Part shown: positions 8,801-17,508 of the stretch, piece after piece
Layout of the letters: each line of letters opens with the position of its first letter
Position numbering within the stretch: the stretch's first letter is position 1
NCBI GenBank assembly: GCA_964518905.1
Contig: CAZFJL010000001.1
Span: 1-64,000 of the forward strand
Length of the DNA stretch: 64,000 bases
Reading direction: 5' to 3'
Origin: RDYZ01 sp964518905
GTDB lineage: Bacteria > Cyanobacteriota > Cyanobacteriia > Cyanobacteriales > Geitlerinemataceae
Made by a program: the position numbers and the translations under genes
Notes under the pieces: generated by a model
What the model saw: only the letters and a program-made list of their open reading frames with translations
Told to the model about the DNA's origin: nothing
Database searches by the model: none

Positions 8801-9277
8801 GGGCGAACCTCCTGAGGAATTTTCGGCGTTTTTAGGGGCAGACTAACGGTTGACGACTCGATCAATTGCTGCGTTGCCACAGACTGCCCTGAAAAAACAG
8901 GGTGATAGCAAGACGTTTGCTTTTGTCTTAACTTAGCGACTTTTAGCCTGGGATGTCGAAAACCTCTATCTCCCCCTCCCCAACATATGTAAGGTGGCGA
9001 CGAAACCATTTCTCACTGACCACCGCTTTAAACTCGAAATCATGAAATCCACGAAATTCACCTAGAATCCCGATTCCTCTCGTGTGATGGCGTATCGTGA
9101 CACCGTAAGATTATGAATAATCTTTTTGTCGGCTAGGGATTTGACTCGATTGATTTGAGATCTCTCGATGCATCGACTGTGCCGATAATATCGCTCACGA
9201 TCGCGCCGTTACTGTCACGCCCCATGTGTCGCTCCTTTCCCGAAATCGACGAGATCAAAAACCACATTAGAGAAACT
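8801..9277. other. Divergent intergenic region between aroF and the response-regulator gene
   Basis: No convincing gene is seen. A short AT-rich hairpin with a T run lies at 9109-9127 (GATTAT / ATAATC then TTTTT); it could be a weak terminator or leader attenuator in front of the regulator gene. The frame of the regulator stays open upstream to a TTG at 9155 and an ATG at 9224, but receiver-domain homology starts only after 9278. No clear operator was recognised. Confidence 0.4.
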
Positions 9278-10171
9278 ATGCGCCCCCCGAAACCGAAGAT
9301 GCTCGTGGTGGATGACGAGCCCGATAATCTCGATCTGCTCTATCGCACCTTTCGCCGCGAGTTTCAGGTCTATAAGGCGATCAGTGGCGCGGATGCCCTC
9401 AAAGTCTTGGAAGACGAGGGAGAAGTTGCGGTGATCATTTCCGATCAGCGAATGCCGGAAATGAAGGGGACGGAGTTTCTCCGCCGGACGGTTCCGCAGT
9501 TTCCCAACACAATCCGCATTATCCTCACGGGCTTTACGGATATCGAAGATCTCGTCGAGGCGATCAACTCTGGTCAGGTCTACAAGTACATCACCAAGCC
9601 CTGGGACCCGAACGAATTGCGCGGTGTCGTCGATCGCGCGGCGGATACCTACTTGGTATTGCAGCAACGCACGGAAGAACTCGCCCGATCGCGAGCCCAG
9701 GTTGCGGCCTGGTCTGGCATTGTCGAAGCCGCGAGCAACTGCACCAGCATTCCAGAGTTTTTAGATAAAACAGCACACGAATTAGGGCTCAGTTCTGATG
9801 GTCTGAGCTGTGCGGTGTGTCATGTCAAAGATGGCGCGATCGCCGAAGTGGCGACGTCCCCCGATGCCTCGCTCGACAGTAGCGCGATCGCCAGCGATCC
9901 CCTCGTCGTGCAGGCTTTGGGCGAAGGCGTGGCGCAAATGACGGCGGATATTGCCCGCGATGCAGCTCGCGCGGATCTGCAAGAGTCTTACAAAGCGGCG
10001 GGTTTGGTCGCCCATGCGGTCGTTCCGGCGATGTTCCGCGATCGGCTCATCGGTTTGCTCTCACTGCAATGGAAAAGCGCCCAAAAACACGACGAAACCG
10101 AGGTTGACGCCTTTGGTTTATACGCTCGACAAATCGCCCTAGCGCTGTCTTGTTTTGAGGAGGGCGTGTGA
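9278..10171 (+). CDS. Response regulator: receiver domain plus C-terminal GAF-like domain
   Basis: From the ATG at 9278 the protein is 297 residues. A receiver domain (about 6-120) has the acidic pair in MLVVDDEPDN, the phospho-acceptor Asp in IISDQRMPEM, the Thr in ILTGF and the Lys in YITKPWDP. It belongs to the group whose receiver ends in KPWD, often seen in HupR/RpfG-type regulators. After a short coiled linker (LVLQQRTEELARSR) comes a GAF-like sensory domain (about 155-295) rather than a DNA-binding or enzyme domain, so output is probably through protein interaction. Its stop overlaps the GTG start of menG by 4 bp, implying translational coupling. Alternative starts are noted for the upstream region. 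Confidence 0.85.
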   Translation: MRPPKPKMLVVDDEPDNLDLLYRTFRREFQVYKAISGADALKVLEDEGEVAVIISDQRMPEMKGTEFLRRTVPQFPNTIRIILTGFTDIEDLVEAINSGQVYKYITKPWDPNELRGVVDRAADTYLVLQQRTEELARSRAQVAAWSGIVEAASNCTSIPEFLDKTAHELGLSSDGLSCAVCHVKDGAIAEVATSPDASLDSSAIASDPLVVQALGEGVAQMTADIARDAARADLQESYKAAGLVAHAVVPAMFRDRLIGLLSLQWKSAQKHDETEVDAFGLYARQIALALSCFEEGV

Positions 10172-10962
10172 CGAGTCCAGCCTTAGAAAAGGCGTTTCAG
10201 GCGGCGCAGTCCGATCAAATTGCGAATCAGGGGTCAGGTCAAGGATCGAACCAAACGATCGACGCGATCACCCCCGATCGCGTCCAGTCAATCTTTAACC
10301 GCATCGCGCCCGTATATGACGATCTCAACGATCGCCTCAGCGGCGGCCTGCACCGCGTTTGGAAACGCATGACGGTGTCGTGGTCGGGAGCAAAACCGGG
10401 TGATCGCGGCCTAGATGTTTGCTGCGGCAGTGGCGATCTTGCGTTTGTCTTGGCCGACGCGATCGGTAGCTCAGGAAGCATTACTGCCGTGGATTTTTCC
10501 TGTCAGTTACTCGATGCGGCCCGCGATCGGGCGGCGAATCGATATCCAGCCCCGCCGATCACCTGGCTGGAAGGCGACGCCCTGGCCTTGCCGTTTGCGG
10601 ATGATTCCTTTGATGCGGCGACGATGGGCTACGGCCTGCGGAATCTCACCGATATTCCCCAAGGCTTGCGCGAACTGCACCGCGTCCTCACGTCCGGCGC
10701 AACCGTGGCGATCCTGGATATGCATCGTCCGGCGTCCGACTCGATGCGATCGCTCCAAGACTGGTATCTCAACACGCTCGTCGTCCCGGCGGCCACCGAA
10801 TTTGGCCTAACCGATGAGTATGCCTACATCGCGCCCAGTCTCGATCGTTTCCCGACGGGTGACGAACAGGTGAAGCTCGCCCAGGCTGCGGGGTTCGATC
10901 GTGCGGTTCATTACAAGCTGATGGGCGGCATGATGGGAGTCTTGGTCGCGACAAAAAGCTAG
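10168..10962 (+). CDS. menG: 2-phytyl-1,4-naphthoquinone (demethylphylloquinone) methyltransferase
   Basis: The 264-residue UbiE/MenG-family SAM-dependent methyltransferase carries the signatures FNRIAPVYDDLNDRLSGGLH, LDVCCGSGDLAF (SAM loop), and MGYGLRNLTDIPQGLRELHRVL. In cyanobacteria this enzyme performs the last methylation in phylloquinone (vitamin K1) synthesis for photosystem I; a plastoquinone role is not expected. The GTG start overlaps the preceding stop (GTGA). The first 35 residues are a low-complexity Gln/Ser-rich extension compared with the core, which begins near AITPDRVQSIF, so an internal start is possible but none is better supported. Confidence 0.92.
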   Translation: MTSPALEKAFQAAQSDQIANQGSGQGSNQTIDAITPDRVQSIFNRIAPVYDDLNDRLSGGLHRVWKRMTVSWSGAKPGDRGLDVCCGSGDLAFVLADAIGSSGSITAVDFSCQLLDAARDRAANRYPAPPITWLEGDALALPFADDSFDAATMGYGLRNLTDIPQGLRELHRVLTSGATVAILDMHRPASDSMRSLQDWYLNTLVVPAATEFGLTDEYAYIAPSLDRFPTGDEQVKLAQAAGFDRAVHYKLMGGMMGVLVATKS

Positions 10963-11040
10963 CGCAGGCTGAAAAGATCCCCAAACAATCCCGAACATTT
11001 CACCGATAGTTAAGGCGTAAGCGATTCTCAGGAGGATCGG

Positions 11041-11385
11041 ATGGGTAAACGAAAAGAGACGGGTAAGGGCGATCGACTGGTGTATTCCGAGTTTGGCACG
11101 TCAGATTGTCCCGAAGAAGCAGCGATCGAAGATCGTCGCCCTGCTGATCAGAAAATCACCGTGCAGGCATCGCGCAAAGGACGCGGCGGCAAAACCGTCA
11201 CCGTTGCCGAGGGCTTTCAGCACGCGCCCGCCACGTTAAAAGCATTGCTAAAAACACTCAAGGCGCAGTGTGGCGCAGGGGGAGCGGTGAAGGATCTGAC
11301 GATCGAAATTCAGGGCGACATGACCCGCAAGGTCGCGGATGTCTTGGTAGCGTCAGGCTACAAGGTGAAAATTAGCGGCGGTTAA
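11041..11385 (+). CDS. SUI1/eIF1-like translation factor (YciH family)
   Basis: The 114-residue protein matches the bacterial YciH/SUI1 family, homologous to eukaryotic eIF1. The core includes ITVQASRKGRGGKTVTVAEGF (cut here to the motif RKGRGGKTVTV) near residue 45-60 and the C-terminal GDMTRKVADVLVASGYKVKISGG-type ending. The start is well supported by a strong Shine-Dalgarno (AGGAGG, 11030-11035) six to eight bases upstream. A role in start-codon fidelity or translational control is inferred from the family; it is non-essential where tested in other bacteria. It stands alone after menG. Confidence 0.9.
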   Translation: MGKRKETGKGDRLVYSEFGTSDCPEEAAIEDRRPADQKITVQASRKGRGGKTVTVAEGFQHAPATLKALLKTLKAQCGAGGAVKDLTIEIQGDMTRKVADVLVASGYKVKISGG

Positions 11386-11412
11386 TTGCTCTATCGGGTC
11401 TATCCCCTAGCA

Positions 11413-11445
11413 CCTTCTCCTTCCCAAAGAGAGAAGGGGGGTTTT
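11413..11445 (+). terminator. Possible hairpin terminator after the SUI1-like gene
   Basis: A 7-bp stem (CCTTCTC 11413-11419 with GAGAAGG 11431-11437) is followed by G and then TTTT. The sequence also resembles the common cyanobacterial intergenic palindrome of the CCCCTTCTCC type, so it may be a repeat relic doubling as a terminator. The rest of 11446-11758 holds no supported gene and is the leader of the DUF4278 gene. Confidence 0.35.
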
Positions 11446-11758
11446 GTCGTGTTCGGCGCTGGAATGCCCCTCGCCCGAGTCAGTCCCATTAAGCGTACGT
11501 TGCGTAAAAACAACGAGAAGCCTGCTTTCATGTTAAGAAACTTTGAAAAACAATTCGCTTTCGCGATCGCACCTTGACTGGGAGACCGATCAAAAGTAAC
11601 AATTGATACAGAACAAAGAGAACAGCCGTTAAGAACTGACCCGAATTGAGTTGTTTGTTGCCATTCACTCAGGAACCAACGTTCTGGGTCTCGCCCTTCA
11701 GGCTTCGTTCATCAAGTTCTCCCAATTTATCGTCGTTACACGAAGGAAAGCAATCGAT

Positions 11759-12154
11759 ATGACAACCCTCTGCTACCGTGGCATCCGTTATGATCGCCCC
11801 GAACTCAACCTTGAAATGACCGAGTCGGATATCCTGGCACGCTATCGCGGTAATGCGTATCACGTCCGCTATCCCAAGCATGTTGATATTCCCCAGCCCA
11901 CTGCACTGTGCAAGTATCGTGGCATCGCCTATCGCGCACTCGCTGATGGCTCGATCGCCCATGTCCCGACAGCTTCGGGCAATGCACTGATCCCGGTTGC
12001 AGTTACCGTGGCACAAGACGAGCTTCACCGTACCCACGCCAAAAACCTGTGTTCTCGTCTGAATGAGCGCCTCGCAGCGGCCACAGCTCATGGCGATGAA
12101 CAGCTTGTTGCACTGCTCGAACGTGAGAGCCAAGACCTTGCTTATCAGCGTTAA
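11759..12154 (+). CDS. DUF4278 domain protein with two YRG repeats
   Basis: From the ATG at 11759 the protein is 131 residues. It has three YRG signatures of the cyanobacterial DUF4278 family: LCYRGIRYDR at the start, ARYRGNAYHVRYP near 25 and CKYRGIAYRAL near 45. The C-terminal half is a helical tail (LNERLAAATAHGDEQLVALLERESQDLAYQR). The frame stays open 36 codons upstream, but the YRG module begins here and AAGGA lies just upstream. Function is unknown; some relatives respond to stress. The gene ends before a strong terminator, so it is probably a single-gene transcript. Confidence 0.8.
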   Translation: MTTLCYRGIRYDRPELNLEMTESDILARYRGNAYHVRYPKHVDIPQPTALCKYRGIAYRALADGSIAHVPTASGNALIPVAVTVAQDELHRTHAKNLCSRLNERLAAATAHGDEQLVALLERESQDLAYQR

Positions 12155-12194
12155 ATAGCTCTGCTTTGCTTTTCTGTAACTTGCTAGCCACTGT

Positions 12195-12224
12195 AAAGGC
12201 CGCGTCATGCGGCCTTTCTTTTTT
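12195..12224 (+). terminator. Rho-independent terminator of the DUF4278 gene
   Basis: A perfect 9-bp stem (AAAGGCCGC with GCGGCCTTT), a 5-base loop and a following CTTTTTT run form a textbook intrinsic terminator 40 bp after the stop codon. It is the clearest terminator in the window. Confidence 0.9.
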
Positions 12225-12305
12225 GTTCAGGATTTACGCAAGGGAAAAGGCGACGCTTGCTTCAGCGAATTATAGCGAAGGCTACGCCAACGACAAGCTC
12301 AGTGC

Positions 12306-13367
12306 TCACCGGCTTTTTGATATTTTGTCTATACGGAACCGGATTTCGTAATTCTCAAGCCAATCAATAAATTCAGCGGTGTATTTTCTGGCGCTATCGC
12401 GGGTTAAGTGTGAGGTGTCAAAGGTTTTAAGGCTCGCGGGGCTGGAGTATTGAAAGCCCGGTTGATTGAAATAGTCTGCGATCGCCATCAGCCGATCGGG
12501 GCAAAATCGATCGTGGGGAATATAGGTAAAAAGTAGGGTTGCGTTAGGGTTGATGTGAGCGAGCCGATCGCGCCAATAGTCGATATTTTGTCGTTCTTCA
12601 GCATCAAGCGATCGGCGACATTCCGGATCGTCCGCCATGACGATCGGTGCTGCATTTTTAGCTTGAGCGCGTGTTTCAAATATGTCCGTCGCCCAAAAGC
12701 CGTGATTTTTACGTCGGACTAATAAATAATTGGGTAAAAGATAATGATCGAAATCGCGATACGTTACCCAAGAAGTTAAACCATTTAAGATTGTTAAGGC
12801 CGAAAATTGTAGCGTTTGAGCAAAGCGATGACGCTGAAAGTCGATCGCGCCACGTCCCGCGACCACATCGCGAGTACAGCGCGAGAACTTTTGCCGAAAA
12901 ATATTAAGATCTAGATTGATGATTAACACCGCAGGTTTAGCCTGATACCGTTCGAGTAATTCAACGCCAAAACCAATATTTTCATTACAGCCAAAACTCA
13001 GGTTATACACCTCTAAATTGCGACGCTGAAATTCCGTTAGCAACAGCGATTGATCGTAGGCAAACTGCGCCCGACTGCTGCCGAGAAACACCACATCCGC
13101 CGATCGCACCCGTGCGGCGATATCATCGCGATCGTGCCAAAACTGATACGGCTCACGATAGCCAAACGCATCAAACCCGATCGACCCTTGGCCGCGATCA
13201 AGCAACTCGCGCACCTGTTCTACATCACGGCGCGGCGCGATCGACACCCGCCAGCCCAGCCCGCCACCACTCGCATCCACACCGACAAATAGCGATAACA
13301 CGCCATAGACGATCGCGCCGGTCAGCGAGAACGTCCACCAGTAGCGACGGTAGCGCGGGCGTGTCAT
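12306..13367 (-). CDS. Membrane-anchored SGNH/DltD-like protein of unknown function
   Basis: The 353-residue protein has one N-terminal membrane segment (about 9-28) followed by an extracytoplasmic domain. Key motifs suggest an SGNH-hydrolase-like fold: VVFLGSSRAQFAYD near residue 93 (nucleophile Ser block), NLSFGCNENIGF near 125, and a C-terminal TSHLTRDSARKYTAEF near 320 (possible His of the triad). Similar architecture is seen in DltD-like and polysaccharide-acetylation accessory proteins of cyanobacteria. Its ATG overlaps the stop of the upstream hydrolase gene by 4 bp, so the two are translationally coupled. The substrate is unknown, and the triad assignment is inference. Confidence 0.65.
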   Translation of the reverse strand: MTRPRYRRYWWTFSLTGAIVYGVLSLFVGVDASGGGLGWRVSIAPRRDVEQVRELLDRGQGSIGFDAFGYREPYQFWHDRDDIAARVRSADVVFLGSSRAQFAYDQSLLLTEFQRRNLEVYNLSFGCNENIGFGVELLERYQAKPAVLIINLDLNIFRQKFSRCTRDVVAGRGAIDFQRHRFAQTLQFSALTILNGLTSWVTYRDFDHYLLPNYLLVRRKNHGFWATDIFETRAQAKNAAPIVMADDPECRRSLDAEERQNIDYWRDRLAHINPNATLLFTYIPHDRFCPDRLMAIADYFNQPGFQYSSPASLKTFDTSHLTRDSARKYTAEFIDWLENYEIRFRIDKISKSR

Positions 13368-14206
13368 AGCCGGTGACGATCGAGCCAGCGCGTCAGGTCG
13401 TCGCGTAGGCGATCGGGCTGCTCCCAGGGGAACAGATGGGCGGCGTTATCGTAGCAAATCCAGGCGCTGTGGGGCAGGCGATCGGCGGTGCGCTGGCTGG
13501 CGGCGGCGCAAATGTGGCGATCGTCGGCAGCGGCGATCACGAGGCTCGGGCAGGCGATCGCACCGAGGTCGGCTTCGCGATCGTAGCGCTGACGGATGGC
13601 GGTGTTGAGCGCGGTGTTGGCGGGTTGGCTGGTTTGGAGGTAGGCGGCGACACCGTAGAGGCCGATGTTGCGGTAGGCGGTGGCGGTGTGCTGCGAGATC
13701 AGGTGGCGGAAGAGCGATCGCTGACCGATCGCGGGTAAAAAGGGCGCGGCGGGAAACACGGCACTGGTCAGTCCGGCGATCGCAGTTAAGCCCAGCTCGA
13801 TCGGCGACACGGCGGGGTGATTGCTGTAGGGGCGGGCGGCGGTGGCGATCAGGGCGAGGCCGTTAACGCGATCGGGGCAACGCAAGGCCAGTTCGATCGC
13901 CAAAATGCCGCCCAGCGACCAGCCGACGATCGTACAGGTTTCGATTTCGAGCCGATCGAGCAGCGAGATTAAATCATCAATATGCGCCGCCATCGCGAAC
14001 GGTTCGCGCGTCACGCTTTGGCCGTAGCCGCGCAGATCCGGGGCGATCGTCCGGTAGCGATCGCGCAGGGGAGCCAAGACGGGATCAAAGCACGCGCCGG
14101 TTCCGGGGTGGCCGTGGAGGCAGAGCAGGGGATTACCCGTTCCGGCGATCGTGGTGTGGATCGTTTGGCCGTCGGGGGTGACGTGTTTAAGGGTGAGTTC
14201 GCTCAA
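13364..14206 (-). CDS. Alpha/beta-fold hydrolase
   Basis: The 280-residue protein is a classic alpha/beta hydrolase: LLCLHGHPGTG oxyanion-hole region near 28-38, DLRGYGQS near 58, the nucleophile elbow GWSLGG near residue 97, a late Asp in AADDRHI, and the catalytic His in NAAHLFPWEQPDRL near the C-terminus. No signal peptide, so it acts in the cytoplasm. The gene is coupled to the downstream SGNH-like membrane protein through a 4-bp overlap. The substrate is not predictable; relatives include haloperoxidase-like and ester hydrolases. Confidence 0.88.
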   Translation of the reverse strand: MSELTLKHVTPDGQTIHTTIAGTGNPLLCLHGHPGTGACFDPVLAPLRDRYRTIAPDLRGYGQSVTREPFAMAAHIDDLISLLDRLEIETCTIVGWSLGGILAIELALRCPDRVNGLALIATAARPYSNHPAVSPIELGLTAIAGLTSAVFPAAPFLPAIGQRSLFRHLISQHTATAYRNIGLYGVAAYLQTSQPANTALNTAIRQRYDREADLGAIACPSLVIAAADDRHICAAASQRTADRLPHSAWICYDNAAHLFPWEQPDRLRDDLTRWLDRHRL

Positions 14207-14291
14207 AATTCAAAATACTGAGGTCGCACTGAGGCCGCGTGGCATTCCCGAGAGGTTGCGTACAGGTTGCATCAAAATCGTAGTACGACCG

Positions 14292-15308
14292 TTAGCGCGT
14301 TTGGAAATTATTTTGCACCATCGTATTCGGGACACGGGCAGCGGCTCGATCGAGTTCGTCAACCTCACCCGCGTCCAGTGACCAGCCTAACGCGCCGATA
14401 TTTTGCTCGGCCTGTACCACAGTTTTCGCGCCAGGAATCGGGATCGCACCTTTGGCAATGCACCAATTTAACGCAATCTGAGCCATCGTCTTTTGACGCG
14501 ATCGGGCGATCGCCTCGATGCAATCCAGCAGCGGCTTCGCACCGGGTAGAATCTGCCGACAGAGAAAGCCACGCAAACCACCGGGATAGTTGCCGTCGTT
14601 ATATTTGCCGGTTAGCAATCCCAAAGCCAACGGACTATAGGCAATCAGCTTGATGCCCAATTCGTCGCAAACCTCTTTGACGCCTAGCTTGGTGACGGGA
14701 TAGGTCGAGAGTAGCGAATATTGCACCTGAAGCGAGGCGATCGCGATGCCACGATCGGCAAACTGGCGATGCACCTGCCGCAACCGTTTCGCACCAAAAT
14801 TCGACAGACCCACCCCCCGCGCCTGTCCCGCTTCGACGAGATCCATCAGCCCATCGAGTAACACGCCCTCTTGCCAGGGGAAATAATTCGCGGTGGACCA
14901 GTGGAGCTGCACGAGGTCGATCGCGCCGAGGCGTTGGGCGGAGGCTTCCCCGGCGGTGATCATCGAGCGGCGGGTTAGTCGCCAGGGGAAAGGGGCGAGC
15001 TTGGTGGCGAGACAGAGGCGCGATCGGTTGGTGGTGGACTGTGTGGCTGTGGCAGATGATCGCGGGGCGAAATAATCGCGGGCAAATTGACCGAGGAGCG
15101 ATTCGCTGCGACCGCTGAGTTTGCCCGTGCCGTAGGAGTCGCCGGTGTCGAAGAGGGTCACACCGGCGTCCATACAGCGATCGAACACGCGCTGGAGTTC
15201 GGCGTCCATGCCTTCGTCATAATTCCACAGCAGGCGGTTACCCCAAGCCCAGGTTCCGCAGCCCATTGTGGGAAAAATCAGCGGCGATCGATCATCAGTA
15301 GTGGTCAT
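14292..15308 (-). CDS. Aldo/keto reductase
   Basis: The 338-residue NADPH-dependent oxidoreductase has the AKR barrel with the catalytic tetrad in order: Asp in TLFDTGDSYG, Tyr in the same motif, Lys in CLATKLAPF, and His in IDLVQLHWS. Cofactor-binding C-terminal motif IPIPGAKTVVQAEQNIGALGW is intact. It resembles the cyanobacterial and plastid group whose members reduce aldehydes. Start chosen is the ATG at 15308; a TTG six codons upstream is possible. It is downstream of two inverted repeats in a long gap. Confidence 0.92.
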   Translation of the reverse strand: MTTTDDRSPLIFPTMGCGTWAWGNRLLWNYDEGMDAELQRVFDRCMDAGVTLFDTGDSYGTGKLSGRSESLLGQFARDYFAPRSSATATQSTTNRSRLCLATKLAPFPWRLTRRSMITAGEASAQRLGAIDLVQLHWSTANYFPWQEGVLLDGLMDLVEAGQARGVGLSNFGAKRLRQVHRQFADRGIAIASLQVQYSLLSTYPVTKLGVKEVCDELGIKLIAYSPLALGLLTGKYNDGNYPGGLRGFLCRQILPGAKPLLDCIEAIARSRQKTMAQIALNWCIAKGAIPIPGAKTVVQAEQNIGALGWSLDAGEVDELDRAAARVPNTMVQNNFQTR

Positions 15309-15398
15309 GGTCGGACATGAAGACAAAGAGTTAGGCGCTGGGTCAGCATATCAAGATCCGTGCGGTCGTCCGCTTCGCGCCGGTCTTAGCTTGTCGAT

Positions 15399-15436
15399 CA
15401 CGACGGGCGTGGTGGTGATCTCGATCGCCCGTCGTG
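15399..15436. repeat. Perfect 11-bp inverted repeat
   Basis: CACGACGGGCG at 15399-15409 pairs exactly with CGCCCGTCGTG at 15426-15436 across a 16-base loop. It lies about 90 bp upstream of the aldo/keto reductase start on that gene's promoter side. It may be an operator or a leader hairpin; no family was recognised. Confidence 0.55.
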
Positions 15437-15451
15437 ACCCGCAGATATCAC

Positions 15452-15490
15452 CTCATCTCCCTTGTAAACTCACGAGTCAAGGTAGATGAG
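15452..15490. repeat. Interrupted inverted repeat
   Basis: CTCATCT (15452-15458) pairs with AGATGAG (15484-15490), and CCTTG with CAAGG just inside, around a CTCACGAG-containing loop. It is the second hairpin in tandem in the same gap. No gene is seen between 15309 and 15587. Confidence 0.45.
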
Positions 15491-15587
15491 CATCACTGTA
15501 ACTTCACTTGTAACAAACGATACTTAGTCATAACCCGCGAGATGAGTACGTAAGTTTTCTCAGGGCGCTCTACCTCTTTCCGCAGAC

Positions 15588-15815
15588 ATGATGCATTCTC
15601 TGTTCTCGCTAACAACCAGCCTATTGATGACGGCCTGCACCTGCCTCGACGTCGCACCGACCCCAGCAACGATCGGGGTCTCCAGTGATTTCGTGGTGGA
15701 AGCCATGGCCAGATCGAATCATTCCGCCTCGAAACCGACGGTGATCGTCGCGTTGATGCTGTTCGGGTCGGTGGTACTACTCAGCCAGCACGATAACGAT
15801 GAAGAAAGTTGTTAA
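15588..15815 (+). CDS. Possible small membrane protein, 75 residues
   Basis: A short frame begins with a hydrophobic MMHSLFSLTTSLLMTACTC segment and has a second hydrophobic stretch, PTVIVALMLFGSVVLLS, near residue 50-66, ending in a charged tail (QHDNDEESC). It fills most of the gap between two minus-strand genes. The N-terminus could be a lipoprotein-like signal (TACTC). There is no clear Shine-Dalgarno and no recognised family, so it may be a chance frame. Confidence 0.3.
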   Translation: MMHSLFSLTTSLLMTACTCLDVAPTPATIGVSSDFVVEAMARSNHSASKPTVIVALMLFGSVVLLSQHDNDEESC

Positions 15816-15870
15816 GCGATCGCGGCAGCATCAAGCGGCCTCGTTAAATTGAGCCAAAAATTGAGCCAAA

Positions 15871-17232
15871 TTACGCCACGCGCTTGAGTTGGACGCCACG
15901 CTCTGGGGTGAGATTGACCCCACGGCGAACAGGACGTTCCGGTTGAGCATCAGCATATTCGACGGAAAATTCGCGCAGGATGGTGGCGATCACGAGGCGT
16001 AACTCAAAAATGGCGAGTGCTTCACCGAGACAGCGCCGCACGCCGCCACCAAAAGGAATGAATTCGTAGGGGCTGTACTGGCGATCGAGGAAGCGATCGG
16101 GATTGAAGCGTAGCGGTTCAGGGTAAACGTCCGGGTTGCGGTGGGCGATGTAAATGCAGGCATAAACGTTCGCGTTGGCGGGAACCGGGTAACCGAGGAT
16201 TTCGGTGGCTTCCGTGGTGCGACGCGGCACGCTCATCATGGCGCTGGGATAGAGGCGCAGCGCTTCATTACAAACGGCGGTGAGATAGGGCAAGCGAGCC
16301 AGCTCCGATGGGTCGGTCTGGGCATCGGTGTCGCGAAGTTCAGCCACGAGGCGATCGCGCACGTTCGCATCCTGAGAAATCCAGTACATCGCCCAGGCCA
16401 CGGAATTCGCGGTGGTCTCATGACCGGCAATCAGCAGGGTGATCAGCTCGTCGTGTAGCTCGTCCTCTTCCATCGCGTTGCCGTCCTCATCCCGTGCCGT
16501 CAGCATCAGGTTGAGGATATCGGTTCTACCGGGATCGGGATCGGCGCGACGAGCGCGAATTTCGTCGAGCAGTAGCGTTTTGAGTCGATCGCGGGTTTGT
16601 TTAAACCGTGACCAGGGACGGATCAGGCCAAAGTCGCGTTGCAGCGCGGGTAAAAACAGGGCCGCCAGGAAGAACTTGGATTGAAAACTGGCGGTAAGTT
16701 CAACGATGGTGGCGGCGATTTGGCGGCTCCGATCGCTGTCATCGAGTCCAAACACCGTTTGCAGGATTACGTCAAGCGCGATCGACTGGGCAATCTCGCG
16801 CATCACGAAGACCTGGCCGATCGGCTGCTCTGCGAGCTGTTGCCGCGTGAGCTGACAAATCGTGTCGCCATAGGCTCGCATCCGATCACCATGAAACGGC
16901 GGCATCAATAGCTTGCGTTCGCGGCGGTGGCGATCGCCTTCCAGGGAAAAGATGGATCGATCGCCCACAACGGGCTGCAATAGCCGATTAAGGGGTGCGG
17001 TAAACTGTTTGGCGTCGTTATTAAACAGTTGCTTGAGTCCATCGGGATGGCTGACGAGCAACACCGTCGGCGCGGTTCCAATCACCGGGGCGTAGGCAAT
17101 ATCGGGCGCAACCTGAGCGAGGGTTTCCAGATACTGAGCGGGCGACAAAATATAACTCAGCTTTTGCCAAAGGCGCGGGGAGTTGAGGCGGGGATAAATT
17201 GACGGCGAAATGGGCTCAGATGTGGTCGTCAT
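15871..17232 (-). CDS. Cytochrome P450, probably CYP110-like
   Basis: The 453-residue heme-thiolate monooxygenase has all core motifs: I-helix AGHETTANSVAWA near 260, K-helix ExxR in NEALRLYPS, PERF-type region RFNPDRF near 380, and the heme-binding loop FGGGVRRCLGE with Cys at residue 401. There is no N-terminal membrane anchor, so a soluble bacterial P450 is expected. The LMPPFHGDRMRAYG segment near 110 is typical of the cyanobacterial CYP110 family, which hydroxylates fatty acids or terpenoids in characterised cases; that assignment is inference. No ferredoxin partner is adjacent. Confidence 0.92.
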   Translation of the reverse strand: MTTTSEPISPSIYPRLNSPRLWQKLSYILSPAQYLETLAQVAPDIAYAPVIGTAPTVLLVSHPDGLKQLFNNDAKQFTAPLNRLLQPVVGDRSIFSLEGDRHRRERKLLMPPFHGDRMRAYGDTICQLTRQQLAEQPIGQVFVMREIAQSIALDVILQTVFGLDDSDRSRQIAATIVELTASFQSKFFLAALFLPALQRDFGLIRPWSRFKQTRDRLKTLLLDEIRARRADPDPGRTDILNLMLTARDEDGNAMEEDELHDELITLLIAGHETTANSVAWAMYWISQDANVRDRLVAELRDTDAQTDPSELARLPYLTAVCNEALRLYPSAMMSVPRRTTEATEILGYPVPANANVYACIYIAHRNPDVYPEPLRFNPDRFLDRQYSPYEFIPFGGGVRRCLGEALAIFELRLVIATILREFSVEYADAQPERPVRRGVNLTPERGVQLKRVA

Positions 17233-17508
17233 GACGTCTCAAGAGGGGGAAGGCGATCGCGAGGGCATTGTAGCAAGGGAATCTAGCGAATTTTTAGCTC
17301 TCATGCGCAGACTGTTACGCGATCGAGTCAAGCCGTTTCTTCCAGCGTCTATTGAGCCGATCAGTTCTGGCATTTGTGGGCATTCGGTGGAGAGTGTTCG
17401 AGGTTTTCGGGTCTAAACGACGGGTTTGGGTTTAATTCGGGAATCGCGTCACAATACAAACGGGGTTAATCAATTTGTTAATCGATTTAGAACTAGGAGT
17501 GCAGTGCC

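Noticed and set aside
8797..9009. A minus-strand 70-residue frame upstream of aroF
   Set aside because: It spans the likely promoter region and has no homology; it ends just inside the aroF start region.
9155..9277. A 41-residue extension of the receiver-GAF regulator from a TTG start
   Set aside because: No homology and no ribosome-binding site; the receiver domain starts with the ATG at 9278.
13436..13738. A Gly/Val/Ala-rich plus-strand frame opposite the alpha/beta hydrolase
   Set aside because: Low-complexity shadow of a real gene.
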